From Achromobacter animicus (lineage in GTDB: Bacteria; Pseudomonadota; Gammaproteobacteria; Burkholderiales; Burkholderiaceae_B): a DNA stretch of 64,000 bases. Of the stretch, positions 37,501 through 46,888 are shown in pieces. The notes beneath the pieces were generated by a model. It did not search any database and was not told the DNA's origin. It was given only the letters and a program-made list of their open reading frames with translations. The stretch spans positions 620,001-684,000 of the forward strand of contig NZ_CADIJM010000001.1 in assembly GCF_902859585.1 (NCBI RefSeq), given 5' to 3'. The stretch's first letter is position 1, and every line of letters starts with the position of its first letter. The position numbers and the translations under genes were made by a program.

Positions 37501-40500
37501 CCGTTTCCGCATCAACGCGAAGGACACCGGCAGTACGGAACCGTGGGTCAGGCACGCCAGTGGCCGCCTGCTGCGCGAACCGCGCCTGACCCGCCTGACG
37601 CAGGCTGAACTGAAGCTACCCGATCGCGTGCCCGACTTTACGGGCGACAGCCACACTGCGCTGACTCGCGCCGTGGGGCTGGATTACGGTCCGGCTTTCC
37701 GCGCCGTCAGCCACGGCTGGATCGAATCCGGGACCAGTGCGCTCGCCGTGCTTGAACCCGACGCCTCCCTGGCCACGGAACTGCACGCCACGCATCTGCA
37801 CCCGGCGCTGCTCGACTGCACCTTCCAGCTCATCATCCAGCTGTTGCGGAACGACCCCGCGATGGGCCTGGGCATCGCCTACGTGCCGTCCAAGATCGGC
37901 CGTCTGAGCCTGCGCGCCAACGCCGGCCAGCCCGCCGCTGCACGCGTGCGGCTGGAACGCCGCGCCCCGCATTCGCTCACCGCGAGCTTCGAGATCTACA
38001 ACGCGGAAGGCGTGCAGATCGCCGCCGTCGAACAGGCGCGCTTTCGCAGCATCCGCCTGCGCAAGGCGGCAGCCGACCACCTCAGCTTCCTTGACACGGT
38101 CGCCATCCCGCGCCCACACGCCCCGTTCGGCCCCAATCCGGTCAGCCACGAAGGCCTTCGCGCCGCGCTCGCAGGCGCCGTTGCCGAATGCATGGCTGGC
38201 GGGGCGCATGCGCGCTACGCGGACGAAGTCGATCCGCTGCTGGAAAGCCTGTGCGACAGCTTCGCAGTGGACGCGCTGCGCGTCATCGCTCCCGACGGCA
38301 AGCATGTGCCGCAGGCGCTGATCACCGAACTAGGCCGTCACGCGCCGGAATCCGCGCCGCTGCTGCAGAACGTCATCGGCCGCCTGACGTCGGCTGGTCA
38401 CATCGACGTGCGGGCCTCGGGCATCGACCTGCCTGCCGATGACGGCGAAGGCGCCGCTTCAGACATCTGGAACACGCTGCTGCGCGAATATCCTGACTAC
38501 GCGCAAATCGTCCACGCGGTCGGACGCGTCGGCTTGCACCTGCCTGCCCTGCTGCGTGGCGAAGCGGCCGTCGATCAGATCTGCCCGCGCGCCACCACCC
38601 CTGCCACCATCCTGCGCAGCCTCCTGGGAGCCGCCAGCGGTCAACGCCTGGGACTCGCGCTGCGCGCCGTGCTCGAACAGGCGCTGGCGGCACGCCTGCC
38701 CGGCCAGCGCCTTGCCATCATGGAGGTCGGCCAGTCCGCGCCGCTGTTCAACTTCAGCTGCTGCGACGCGCTCGACTTCAATGTGGCCGATTACTGCTTT
38801 GCTTCGACGGATGTCGACATGCTGGACCACGTCGGCCACCAGCAATCCGAGCGCTATCCCAACGCCCGCATCGAGCGCATCGCCAAGGATGGCGATGCCA
38901 CCGTTGCGCGTTGCGACCTGGTTATCTTCCACTGCGACTTCGACACGCTTGAAGCCGCCCGCGCTGCACTCAAGCACGCTCGCGCCAGCCTGCGGGCGGG
39001 CGGCGAGCTGGTGTTCTGCGGCGCCCATCCTGCCACGTGGGCAGACTTCGTTTTCGGCGGCCACCCCCAGTGGTGGCAGGCCAGCGAACAAGGCGAACAG
39101 CTTTCCACGCAGCAACCCGCCCGCTTCTGGCAAGAAGAGCTGCTGGCGCTCGGCCTGCAATGCGATGCGCCGCTGGGGTTCACGGATTCGCTCGCGACCG
39201 GCGCTTACCTGCTGACCGCCCGCCTCGACGCCGCCCTGGCCGCAGCCCCGCCGCAACCTGCGGCCACCACGCCGGCGCGCTGGCTGATTCTGGCCGACCG
39301 GAATCCCGAGCATGGCGCTTTCCTGGCGCAGTCCCTGGAAGCCAGCCTCAGTGCAGCCGGCCATCATGTCCGCCTTGTGACCGACGCTGCGCCTGATGCC
39401 CTTGACGCCCTGCTTGCCGGCGACGCGTCCGCGCCGGTGGCACATGTCGTGCACCTGGCCGGCCTCGCTTGGGCGGATGCGCACGAAACGCCAGACGAGC
39501 TGCTTGCCAAGCAGACGCGCCGCTGCGCGATGGCGGCCGCCACCATCCAGGCGTGCGAGCGCACGCAGGTGCCTGCCACCGTCTGGCTCATCACGGCGGA
39601 TGCCGCGCAATACCTGCGCGAGGCGCCGCAAGCCGCTGGCATGCACGCGCTGAACGACGCCTCGCTGTGGGGCTACGGTCGCACGCTTGCCAACGAGGCG
39701 TCGAACTACCGCATCCGCATGGTCGACGTGCCGCTGGCCCAGGCCGGCCAGATGGCCGACGCCCTGGCGCGGGAATTGACGTCCGTGGATGATGAGGACG
39801 AAATCCTCCTCGCGCCGGATGGCGAACGCTACGTGCCGCGCCTGCGACTCGCCGCGCGTCCGGCTCCGCAAACGGCACGAGACGCCGGCGCGCAAGCCGT
39901 GCGCCTGGGTTTCGAATTTCCGGGTCAGCTGCGCAACCTGCGCTGGGAATCGTGCCCCGCGCCGGCCCCGACCGGCGACGAGCTCGAAGTACGCATCGAA
40001 GCCACCGGCCTGAACTTCCGCGACGTCATGTACGCGCTGGGTCTGCTGTCCGACGAAGCGATCGAGAACGGCTTTGCCGGCCCTACCCTGGGCCTCGAAT
40101 TCTCCGGTACGGTCACCCGCGTCGGACCCGATGCCTCGGGCTACAGCGTCGGCGACGCTGTGGTGGGCTTCGGACCCGCCAGCTTTGGCGACCGCGTGCT
40201 GACCCGTCCCAGCGCCATCTCGCACATTCCCCAAGGCTTCTCGTTCGAGGCCGCCGCCACCATTCCCAGCACCTTCTTCACGGTTTACTACGCGCTGCAG
40301 CACCTGGCGCGCCTCGAAGAAGGCGAGAAGATCCTGATTCACGGCGCCGCGGGCGGGGTCGGCATCGCGGCCATCCAGTTCGCCCAATGCCTGGGCGCCG
40401 AGATCTACGCCACCGCCGGCTCCGACGAGAAACGCGACCTCCTGCGCCTGCTGGGCGTGCGTCACATCTACGACTCGCGCTCCCTGTCCTACGCCGACGA

Positions 40501-42163
40501 GATCCTGGCCGACACCGGCGGACGCGGCGTGGATGTCGTTTTGAACTCCCTGGCCGGCGAAGCCATCAACCGCAACCTGCGCGTGCTCAAGCCGTTTGGC
40601 CGCTTCCTTGAACTGGGCAAACGCGATTTCTACGAGAACACGCGCATCGGGCTGCGTCCGTTCCGCAACAACATCAGCTACTTCGGCATCGACGCCGACC
40701 AATTGATGAACGAGCGGCCCGACCTCACGCAGCGGCTGTTCGGCGAGATGATGGCCCTGTTCCGCCAGGGCGCACTGCACCCGCTGCCCTATACCGTCTT
40801 TGACGCCAACGACATCGTCGACGCCTTCCGCTACATGCAGCAGGCGCGACAGATCGGCAAGATCGTCGTCACCTACCGCAACGGCATCAGCGGCGTGCAT
40901 CGTCCTGTTGCGCCGGCCACCGACGGCTTGGCACTGCCGGCCGACGCCACGTATCTCGTCACGGGCGGACTGGGCGGATTCGGCTTGCGAACCGCGCAGT
41001 GGCTGGCCGAGCGCGGCGCGCGCAACCTTGTCCTGATCAGCCGCAGCGGCCCCGCCAGCGAAACCGCCCAGGCGGCCATCGCGGCATTCGAAGCCCAGGG
41101 CGTACGCGTCCACGCCGCCGCCTGCGACGTCACCGACCGCGCCGCGCTGGCCAGCCTGCTGCAGGAAACCGCAGTCACGCTTCCGCCGCTCAAGGGCGTG
41201 GTCCACGCCGCAGTGGTCATCGACGACGGCCTCGCCCGCAGCGCCACGCCCGAACAGATCCAACGCACCCTGGCCGCCAAAGTGCTGGGCGCCCAGCACC
41301 TGCACGACCTCACGCGTGCTCTGCCCCTGGACCTGTTCATCTTCTACTCGTCGGCCACCACCCTGTTCGGCAACCCGGGGCAGAGCAACTACGTTGCCGC
41401 CAACGCCTGGCTCGAACGCCTGGCCGCGCAGCGCCGCGCCGAAGGCCTGCCCGCCACCTGCGTGCGCTGGGGCGCCATCGACGATGTCGGCTTCCTGGCC
41501 CGCAACGAGAAAATCAAGGACGCCCTACAGAGCCGGATGGGCGGCGGCGCCCTCGCGTCCCACGTCGCGCTGGACGCGCTGGAGGCCATGCTGGTGTCCG
41601 ACGCATCCGGACTGGGCGTGCTGGAACTGGACTGGCGCGCATTGAGCCGCTTCCTTCCTTCGGCCGGCCTGCCCAAGTTCTCGGACATCGCCCGCCGCAG
41701 CGCCGATGCGGGCGAGGACGACGGCAGCGCGGACGACATCGCGCAATTGCTTGCGACGCTCGACGACGAGGCCCTGCACGAACGCTTCACCGAAATGCTC
41801 AAGGCAGAGATCGGGGAAATCCTGCGCGTCGCGCCCGACAAGATCGAAGCCACCCGGTCGGTCTATGACCTGGGCCTCGATTCGCTGATGGGCGTGGAAC
41901 TGGTGGTCGCGCTGGAGAACCGCTTCGGCATCCGCCTGCCCGTCATGGCGCTGAGCGAAAGCCCCACCCCGGCCAAACTCGCCGAGAAGCTCGTGCTCCT
42001 CTTGCGCGACGAACACGACGCCGACGCTGCAGACGCCGTCACCGTCAGCGTGCAACAGGTGGTCGCGAGCCACGCCGCGGAGGTTACTTCCAGCTCGGTC
42101 ACGGCGTTCGTCGACGAGATCAAACTCAGCGGAAGCCTTTCCAAGCAACGCATGATCCAGTAG
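34547..42163 (+). CDS. Iterative, fully reducing type I polyketide synthase (capsule-associated)
   Basis: 2538 residues, one module. Ketosynthase 1-425: Cys172 in DTACSSSL, His307 in HGTGT, His347 in GHLEAASG. Acyltransferase about 530-830: Ser621 in GHSVGE; YAFHSPAMD suggests malonyl. Dehydratase about 893-1170: His923 and Asp1090. A methyltransferase-like region about 1380-1560 lacks the glycine-rich SAM loop. Enoylreductase about 1785-2110: HGAAGGVGIAA. Ketoreductase about 2134-2310: VTGGLGGFGL, Tyr2282. Carrier domain about 2410-2485: Ser2446 in GLDSL. No thioesterase. It would make a saturated acyl chain, in effect a private fatty acid synthase. The oxoamine synthase follows 7 nt later. 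Resembles WcbR of Burkholderia capsule loci. Confidence 0.93.
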   Translation: MRKRVAIIGLSFRFPSTTNDSYWPALLEGRDLVTRVDEDRWSADAYLHPAKDHPGTAYTFAAGSIGDVSGFDAGFFGISPREAALMDPQQRLLLEMSWEAVEHAGVPASTLRGSDCGVYIGIASSDYAYRIAEDLGAVDASMATGNTASIAANRLSYFLDLRGPSIAMDTACSSSLVAFHQACRAIQSGECSQALAGGVSLHLHPYGFITFSKASMLSPRGRCNVFDASGDGYVRSEGGGMFLLKDYDQAIADGDNILAVVAGTAVNTDGRKSGLTVPSADAQAALMRQAYEQAGISPAEIDYLEAHGTGTAVGDPIETRAIGLALAQQRSKDAPLPIGSVKSNLGHLEAASGVAGLVKALYVLRHREVPATIGIKTLNPRIEFQDWNLDVVTQNRKLRPAGKLIVGVNSFGFGGANAHVILESAPPRGAATEGKMAKTAPIPVVVSGKSVPALRAAAADMAEALRGQPAKFLYNAAYHAAMRRDWHNERAVVFGTQCNAVADVLQQFAESGEANAHVVAGSVVPEASGPVLVYSGNGSQWTNMGRRLLADPVFATAVDEVDALFSAYADFSLRKELAGENGSNRYDRTEVAQPALFALQVGITRMLAQRGVVPCAVIGHSVGEVAAAWACGALTLADAVHVIFQRSRLQGQTRGLGRMTAVGISGEEALALIAQHNLGASVCVAGFNSSRGATLAGSPDALVVLEAALAAQSLFHRRLDLDYAFHSPAMDSIEAGIREALADIQPRAGEVPFYSTVTGTLLDGAELNAGYWWRNVREAVRFEQAANVLAAEGRNVYVEVGPHPVLRSYLNDTLKTADMQGRVLSTATRGGDDPEKIWNAAGQVIVSDGQLDLQSLFPWVGPFVDLPTYPWQRERHWHPVTSESLGQLARRLAHPLLGYAMPQHEHSWENQLDTQSHPALADHVVGDAVVFPGTGFAEIALAAALRWQAGSADCAELEDLEIHAPLLLNAAPSKLLRLHLDDSDGRFRINAKDTGSTEPWVRHASGRLLREPRLTRLTQAELKLPDRVPDFTGDSHTALTRAVGLDYGPAFRAVSHGWIESGTSALAVLEPDASLATELHATHLHPALLDCTFQLIIQLLRNDPAMGLGIAYVPSKIGRLSLRANAGQPAAARVRLERRAPHSLTASFEIYNAEGVQIAAVEQARFRSIRLRKAAADHLSFLDTVAIPRPHAPFGPNPVSHEGLRAALAGAVAECMAGGAHARYADEVDPLLESLCDSFAVDALRVIAPDGKHVPQALITELGRHAPESAPLLQNVIGRLTSAGHIDVRASGIDLPADDGEGAASDIWNTLLREYPDYAQIVHAVGRVGLHLPALLRGEAAVDQICPRATTPATILRSLLGAASGQRLGLALRAVLEQALAARLPGQRLAIMEVGQSAPLFNFSCCDALDFNVADYCFASTDVDMLDHVGHQQSERYPNARIERIAKDGDATVARCDLVIFHCDFDTLEAARAALKHARASLRAGGELVFCGAHPATWADFVFGGHPQWWQASEQGEQLSTQQPARFWQEELLALGLQCDAPLGFTDSLATGAYLLTARLDAALAAAPPQPAATTPARWLILADRNPEHGAFLAQSLEASLSAAGHHVRLVTDAAPDALDALLAGDASAPVAHVVHLAGLAWADAHETPDELLAKQTRRCAMAAATIQACERTQVPATVWLITADAAQYLREAPQAAGMHALNDASLWGYGRTLANEASNYRIRMVDVPLAQAGQMADALARELTSVDDEDEILLAPDGERYVPRLRLAARPAPQTARDAGAQAVRLGFEFPGQLRNLRWESCPAPAPTGDELEVRIEATGLNFRDVMYALGLLSDEAIENGFAGPTLGLEFSGTVTRVGPDASGYSVGDAVVGFGPASFGDRVLTRPSAISHIPQGFSFEAAATIPSTFFTVYYALQHLARLEEGEKILIHGAAGGVGIAAIQFAQCLGAEIYATAGSDEKRDLLRLLGVRHIYDSRSLSYADEILADTGGRGVDVVLNSLAGEAINRNLRVLKPFGRFLELGKRDFYENTRIGLRPFRNNISYFGIDADQLMNERPDLTQRLFGEMMALFRQGALHPLPYTVFDANDIVDAFRYMQQARQIGKIVVTYRNGISGVHRPVAPATDGLALPADATYLVTGGLGGFGLRTAQWLAERGARNLVLISRSGPASETAQAAIAAFEAQGVRVHAAACDVTDRAALASLLQETAVTLPPLKGVVHAAVVIDDGLARSATPEQIQRTLAAKVLGAQHLHDLTRALPLDLFIFYSSATTLFGNPGQSNYVAANAWLERLAAQRRAEGLPATCVRWGAIDDVGFLARNEKIKDALQSRMGGGALASHVALDALEAMLVSDASGLGVLELDWRALSRFLPSAGLPKFSDIARRSADAGEDDGSADDIAQLLATLDDEALHERFTEMLKAEIGEILRVAPDKIEATRSVYDLGLDSLMGVELVVALENRFGIRLPVMALSESPTPAKLAEKLVLLLRDEHDADAADAVTVSVQQVVASHAAEVTSSSVTAFVDEIKLSGSLSKQRMIQ

Positions 42164-42170
42164 GACTGAA

Positions 42171-43514
42171 GTGAGCACCGTAAAGAAGCTGCCCGGCCTT
42201 GCCGCCGGCATCAAGGACAGACTCATCCAGCAGGCGCTGGAGCGCAAGCTTCGCCAGGCGGCCGAGCCCGGCGCGCACGCGCTTGCGCGTCCCGCCGAAA
42301 AGAAGGCCGAGATCCCTGAGGAACACTATCGGTTCCACCTGCATCCCGGCTATCAGCAACTGCGCATCATCAACGATGGCGCCAGTCGCCTGGGCGTGAA
42401 GAACCCCTTCTTCAAACTGCACGAAGGCACCGCCGGCGCGCGCACGCAGATCGATGGCAACGGCTACATCAACTACGCCAGCTACAACTATCTGAACATG
42501 TCCGGCGACCCGGCCGTGATCGCCGCAGCCAAGGCCGCCATCGATCGCTACGGCACGTCGGTATCCGCCAGCCGTCTGGTCTCCGGTGAACGCCCCGTGC
42601 ACCGCGAACTGGAAGCCGAGCTGGCGGCGCTTTACGGCGTGGACGACGCGATCACCTTCGTCAGCGGCCACGCCACCAACGTTTCTACGATCGGCTACCT
42701 GTTTGGCCCGCGCGACCTCGTGCTGCACGACGAACTGATCCACAACAGCGTCCTGCAGGGCATCCAGCTGTCAGGTGCCCGCCGACTGCCCTTCCGCCAC
42801 AACGACTGGGAAGCGCTCGACGCCATCCTGCGCGATCAACGGCACCAGTTCGAACGCGTGTTGATCGTGCTGGAAGGCATCTACAGCATGGACGGGGATT
42901 ACCCCGACCTGCCTCGTTTCGTTGAAGTCAAACAACGCCATCGCGCCTTCCTGATGGTGGATGAAGCGCATTCGCTCGGCGTGATGGGCGCGCGTGGCTA
43001 CGGCATCCGTGAGCATTTCGGTATGGACGGCAAAGACGTCGATATCTGGATGGGGACGCTGAGCAAGACGCTGGCTGGCTGCGGCGGGTATATCGCCGGT
43101 GAAACGGCGCTGGTCGAGCATTTGAAGTTTTTGGCGCCGGGGTTTTTGTATAGCGTGGGGATGCCGCCGACGGTGGCGGCTGCGTCACTGGCGGCGTTGC
43201 GGCGGATGAAGGAACTGCCGGATCGCGTTGCGACGCTGCAGGCGCGGGGGAAGTTTTTTCTGGAGCAGGCGAAGGCGGCGGGGATTGATACCGGGACGAG
43301 TACCGGGTTGGCGGTGGTGCCGGCGATTACGGGAAGTTCGTTGAAGGCGACGCGGGTGTCGGCTGAATTGTTCAAGCAAGGGATCAACGTGCAACCGATC
43401 CTATATCCGGCGGTGCCGGAGAAATCTGCGCGGTTGAGGTTTTTCATTTCCTGTATGCATACGGAAGCGCAAATTCAAGAAACGATCCGAGTGTTGTCGT
43501 CCGCATTGCGCTGA
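42171..43514 (+). CDS. Alpha-oxoamine synthase (BioF/serine palmitoyltransferase-like)
   Basis: 447 residues, fold-type I PLP enzyme that condenses an amino acid with an acyl thioester, losing CO2. PLP lysine Lys299 in TLSKTLAGCGG; VDEAHSLG at 263-270; the substrate-side FVSGHATNVS and HDELIHNS motifs. It has about 60-90 more N-terminal residues than BioF. GTG 42171 start; the Shine-Dalgarno AGGA overlaps the PKS stop. Directly after a thioesterase-less PKS, it most likely offloads the acyl chain from the carrier protein onto an amino acid (Ser, Ala or Gly) to give an amino-ketone. Its last 440 bp have different codon use from the first 900. A WcbT-like protein. Confidence 0.9.
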   Translation: MSTVKKLPGLAAGIKDRLIQQALERKLRQAAEPGAHALARPAEKKAEIPEEHYRFHLHPGYQQLRIINDGASRLGVKNPFFKLHEGTAGARTQIDGNGYINYASYNYLNMSGDPAVIAAAKAAIDRYGTSVSASRLVSGERPVHRELEAELAALYGVDDAITFVSGHATNVSTIGYLFGPRDLVLHDELIHNSVLQGIQLSGARRLPFRHNDWEALDAILRDQRHQFERVLIVLEGIYSMDGDYPDLPRFVEVKQRHRAFLMVDEAHSLGVMGARGYGIREHFGMDGKDVDIWMGTLSKTLAGCGGYIAGETALVEHLKFLAPGFLYSVGMPPTVAAASLAALRRMKELPDRVATLQARGKFFLEQAKAAGIDTGTSTGLAVVPAITGSSLKATRVSAELFKQGINVQPILYPAVPEKSARLRFFISCMHTEAQIQETIRVLSSALR

Positions 43515-43529
43515 ATTATTCACATCACC

Positions 43530-45596
43530 ATGTCGTTCTCCACGTTTTCCCGCCAACTCGCTCGACTGCCTTATCTCGACACGTTCGTCGGGCACCGCGT
43601 GACGCATTTAAGCATCGGCCAAATTTTTAGTGTGCGCAAATTGAGTGCTTTGTATGGATGGGGCTTTCGTCCCTCCACACGTCTCCCGCGCCGGCTCGCC
43701 AGCCATTTCGGCGTCCCATTCATAAACTTGGAGGACGGCTTCCTTCGATCGTTTGCCCCCGGAAGGGACTTTCCGCCTGTGTCGCTGGTATTAGATCGTC
43801 AAGGAATCTACTACGCGGCCGATCGACCTTCGGACTTAGAAACGTTACTGGCGTCTGATTCGGACATTCTGCGGGGGCCGGGAGCCGACCACGCAATCGC
43901 GCTGGAGCGCATTCTGGCGGAGGGCCTCAGCAAGTACAACCACGCGCCGGATATCGATTCACTGCCAGGCCGTCAGAGCGGGCCGCGCATCCTGATCATC
44001 GACCAGACTCGCGGCGACGCCAGCGTCAAGTATGGATTGGCCAACGCCCATTCGTTCTCCGAAATGGTCGCGGCAGCAAGACGGGACAACCCAGGGTCTA
44101 CGTTCTACATAAAAACTCATCCTGAGGTCAGCAGCGGCGCCAAAAGTGGATATCTTTCAGAGCTTGCAAACGACGAGCGTTGCATCATGCTCCGAGATCC
44201 GATATCGCCTGCCAGCCTCCTTAAACACGTCGACAAGGTCTATACCGTCACGTCGCATTTAGGATTCGAAGCTTTGCTGCGAGGTCTGCCAGTCCACTGC
44301 TTCGGGCTCCCCTGGTATGCAGGTTGGGGTTGCACGCATGACGCGCTTATATGTGAGCGACGCACCAAACGTCGTACTGTGAATGAATTGTTCGCTGCGG
44401 CATACATGCACTACACCCGCTATCTCGATCCAACCACCGGCCTGATTGGCTCGATCTTCGATGCCATTGAATGGCTCGCGCACCAGCGACGCTCACATCA
44501 CCGTCATTCCGGCCGCACCATTGCGATCGGATACCGACGCTGGAAGGCGGAAAACGTCGAGCCTTTTCTCCGATTCAACGGCAAGGCACCGAATTTTGTT
44601 AAAGATGCTACCGCTGCGGCCGCGCTAAAGCCCTCGCCTGCCGATCATCTGGTTGTGTGGGGCACGGATGCGCCACCGCCGGTAAAAGTCTTGGCGCAGG
44701 CCAGTGGCGCGCAGTTGCTACGCATGGAAGACGGCTTTGTGCGCTCCGTGGGACTGGGATCCGACTTCGTTCCTCCGAGCGCCCTCGTCTTGGACGGTCA
44801 AGGACTGTACTTTGACCCGAGACAAGCCAGCGACTTGGAAGATATGCTGAACATGCGGGAGTTCACCGATGAGGATCGCAAACGAGCGCGCTTAGTCCGG
44901 GAAATGATCGTCGCCAATGGCATCACGAAGTACAACGTAGAACCTAACGAGATCCCATCGTGGAGTGATCCTGATCGTTATACGATTTTGGTGCCTGGGC
45001 AAGTTGAGGACGACGCATCGGTACGCTATGGTTCTCAGCACGTGCAGTCCAACTTGCAGCTCCTGCGCGCGGTAAGGCTCGCCGCGCCAGCGGCTTACAT
45101 CGTCTACAAGCCTCATCCCGATGTCATGGCCAACAACCGCGTCGGTCGTCTCCACCGATGCGCAGCTTTGGAATTTGCTAACACCATCGAGTCAAAATCT
45201 TCGATCGTTAGTTGCATCGAAGCATGCGACGAGGTCCATACGATTACCTCCCTGAGCGGCTTTGATGCGCTTCTGCGCGGTAAGTCCGTGACCACGTACG
45301 GAACGCCGTTCTATGCTGGATGGGGCCTCACCACAGATCGAGTGGCCGCCGCTCGCCGCCAAAGAAAACTCACGGTAGACGATTTAGTTGCGGGAGCTTT
45401 GCTGCATTACCCGATTTATTTTGATAGATGCCTAAATGGTTATACCACCTGTGAGGCGACACTACGTTATCTGATTAAGGCTCGCCAGCTCCAATCTGGC
45501 TATGGAGTGCATGCTCCATTCCGGCAGTCACATTGGAAAAGGCAGTGGAAAAAGATCGCAATTTGGATCCGCGCCGGATTCACGGTGACGCGATGA
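43530..45596 (+). CDS. kpsC: KpsC-type dual beta-Kdo transferase
   Basis: A 688-residue cytoplasmic/peripheral protein with two tandem retaining beta-Kdo transferase modules. Module 1 has DQTRGDASVKYG (about 158-169) and KTHPEVSSG. Module 2 (after about 350) repeats PGQVEDDASVRYG and KPHPDVMANN. Each module also has the LEDGFLRS / MEDGFVRSVGLGSD strand. KpsC and KpsS build the oligo-beta-Kdo linker of group-2 capsules on lyso-phosphatidylglycerol. The start is 15 nt after the oxoamine synthase. Confidence 0.94.
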   Translation: MSFSTFSRQLARLPYLDTFVGHRVTHLSIGQIFSVRKLSALYGWGFRPSTRLPRRLASHFGVPFINLEDGFLRSFAPGRDFPPVSLVLDRQGIYYAADRPSDLETLLASDSDILRGPGADHAIALERILAEGLSKYNHAPDIDSLPGRQSGPRILIIDQTRGDASVKYGLANAHSFSEMVAAARRDNPGSTFYIKTHPEVSSGAKSGYLSELANDERCIMLRDPISPASLLKHVDKVYTVTSHLGFEALLRGLPVHCFGLPWYAGWGCTHDALICERRTKRRTVNELFAAAYMHYTRYLDPTTGLIGSIFDAIEWLAHQRRSHHRHSGRTIAIGYRRWKAENVEPFLRFNGKAPNFVKDATAAAALKPSPADHLVVWGTDAPPPVKVLAQASGAQLLRMEDGFVRSVGLGSDFVPPSALVLDGQGLYFDPRQASDLEDMLNMREFTDEDRKRARLVREMIVANGITKYNVEPNEIPSWSDPDRYTILVPGQVEDDASVRYGSQHVQSNLQLLRAVRLAAPAAYIVYKPHPDVMANNRVGRLHRCAALEFANTIESKSSIVSCIEACDEVHTITSLSGFDALLRGKSVTTYGTPFYAGWGLTTDRVAAARRQRKLTVDDLVAGALLHYPIYFDRCLNGYTTCEATLRYLIKARQLQSGYGVHAPFRQSHWKRQWKKIAIWIRAGFTVTR

Positions 45597-46888
45597 ACGA
45601 CACTCAGCGCTTTCTGTTTTTACAGGGTGTCCGCTCTCCGTTTTTTCGACGTCTGGGCCGTGCCCTCCGCAAATCAGGCCATTACGTTCGTAAAGTCAAC
45701 TTTACGGTCGGAGATACTCTATATTGGCGTTCTGAAAATGCAGTGTCTTACCGCGGAGCGATGGATAGACTCGAAGCCTTTTATCAATGCGAGTTTGACC
45801 AACACTCCATCACCGACATCGTGCTATTCGGCGATTGCCGACCCGTACATAGACCTGCCATTGAGCTAGCGAAACGACGAAACATTCGGGTTCATGTGTA
45901 CGAAGAAGGTTATTTCCGGCCGTTTTGGGTCACGTTGCAACAGGGTGGCGTTAACGCAAATTCTTCCCTGCCACGTGATCCGGATTGGTATAGGCAGAGG
46001 GCCAAAACTCTACCGCAATACGATAATGGCGAAGCGTTCTCAGCACCCTTCTGGCTTCGAGCTGCCTACGATGTCGGATACAACTTCTGGGCGGGCCTTA
46101 ATCCAATCTTACATCCCGGCGTGACGAGCCATGTTCCTTATTCCCCTGCAACGGAATATTTGGGGTATCTGTCGCGGGGAATTCGAGTCAAATGCCTTGG
46201 GCGCAAGTCTAGACGTATTGAAGAAAAGCTCATCGCCGAAGCTGGAAAGTATCCGTTCTTCCTGTTGCCGCTCCAGCTCGATTCAGACGCCCAAATTGTG
46301 CACCATTCCCCATTTCAAAGCATGACGCATGCCGTTGAAACCGTTTTAGAATCGTTCGCTACAAATGCGCCCGAACATAGTCGACTCGCAGTGAAGATTC
46401 ATCCCCTTGATCCTGGAATGGTCAATTATGAAAAACACGTCCGCGAAAGCGCAAAGTCCTACGGAATTTCTAATCGAGTGTTCTATCTTGAAAGCGGTAA
46501 CCTGCCCGCATTGTTAGGCGCGACACGGGGCGTTGTGACAGTCAATAGCACGGTGGGCAGTTCGTCATTGATCCATGGTTGCCCTACCAAGGTTTTGGGT
46601 TTGGCAATATACGACTTAGTTGGCCTTACGTTTCAAGGGCCACTCGATTCATTCTGGAAAGAAGGTTTACCGCCCGATGGAAAGCTCTTCCACAATTTCC
46701 GAAATACCGTAATTAATCTTACCCAAATAAATGGCGGGTTCTACTCAAATTCTGCTATAGAAAAAGCTATTCGTCACAGCCTACCACGTCTGCTCCGAGC
46801 TAGCTTATTGGACACGGGCTCATCACACATATCTGCGCCAGTCCCTCAAAGAGAATTCGACTCAACAGCACAAGATAAGAAGAAATGA
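45593..46888 (+). CDS. kpsS: KpsS-type capsule Kdo transferase
   Basis: A 431-residue capsule polysaccharide export/linker protein of the KpsS family: FLFLQGVRSPFFRRLGRALRK start, VHVYEEGYFRPFWVT, FFLLPLQLDSDAQI, VKIHPLDPG, and a NSTVGSSSL nucleotide-sugar site. It adds the first Kdo to the lipid in E. coli. ATG 45593 overlaps the kpsC stop by four bases (ATGA), fixing the start; the frame extends upstream inside kpsC. Confidence 0.93.
   Translation: MNDTQRFLFLQGVRSPFFRRLGRALRKSGHYVRKVNFTVGDTLYWRSENAVSYRGAMDRLEAFYQCEFDQHSITDIVLFGDCRPVHRPAIELAKRRNIRVHVYEEGYFRPFWVTLQQGGVNANSSLPRDPDWYRQRAKTLPQYDNGEAFSAPFWLRAAYDVGYNFWAGLNPILHPGVTSHVPYSPATEYLGYLSRGIRVKCLGRKSRRIEEKLIAEAGKYPFFLLPLQLDSDAQIVHHSPFQSMTHAVETVLESFATNAPEHSRLAVKIHPLDPGMVNYEKHVRESAKSYGISNRVFYLESGNLPALLGATRGVVTVNSTVGSSSLIHGCPTKVLGLAIYDLVGLTFQGPLDSFWKEGLPPDGKLFHNFRNTVINLTQINGGFYSNSAIEKAIRHSLPRLLRASLLDTGSSHISAPVPQREFDSTAQDKKK

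Noticed and set aside
34466-41305. Two very long minus-strand frames (1029 and 948 codons) opposite the PKS
   Set aside because: The plus-strand PKS motifs are unmistakable; the reverse frames are composition artefacts.
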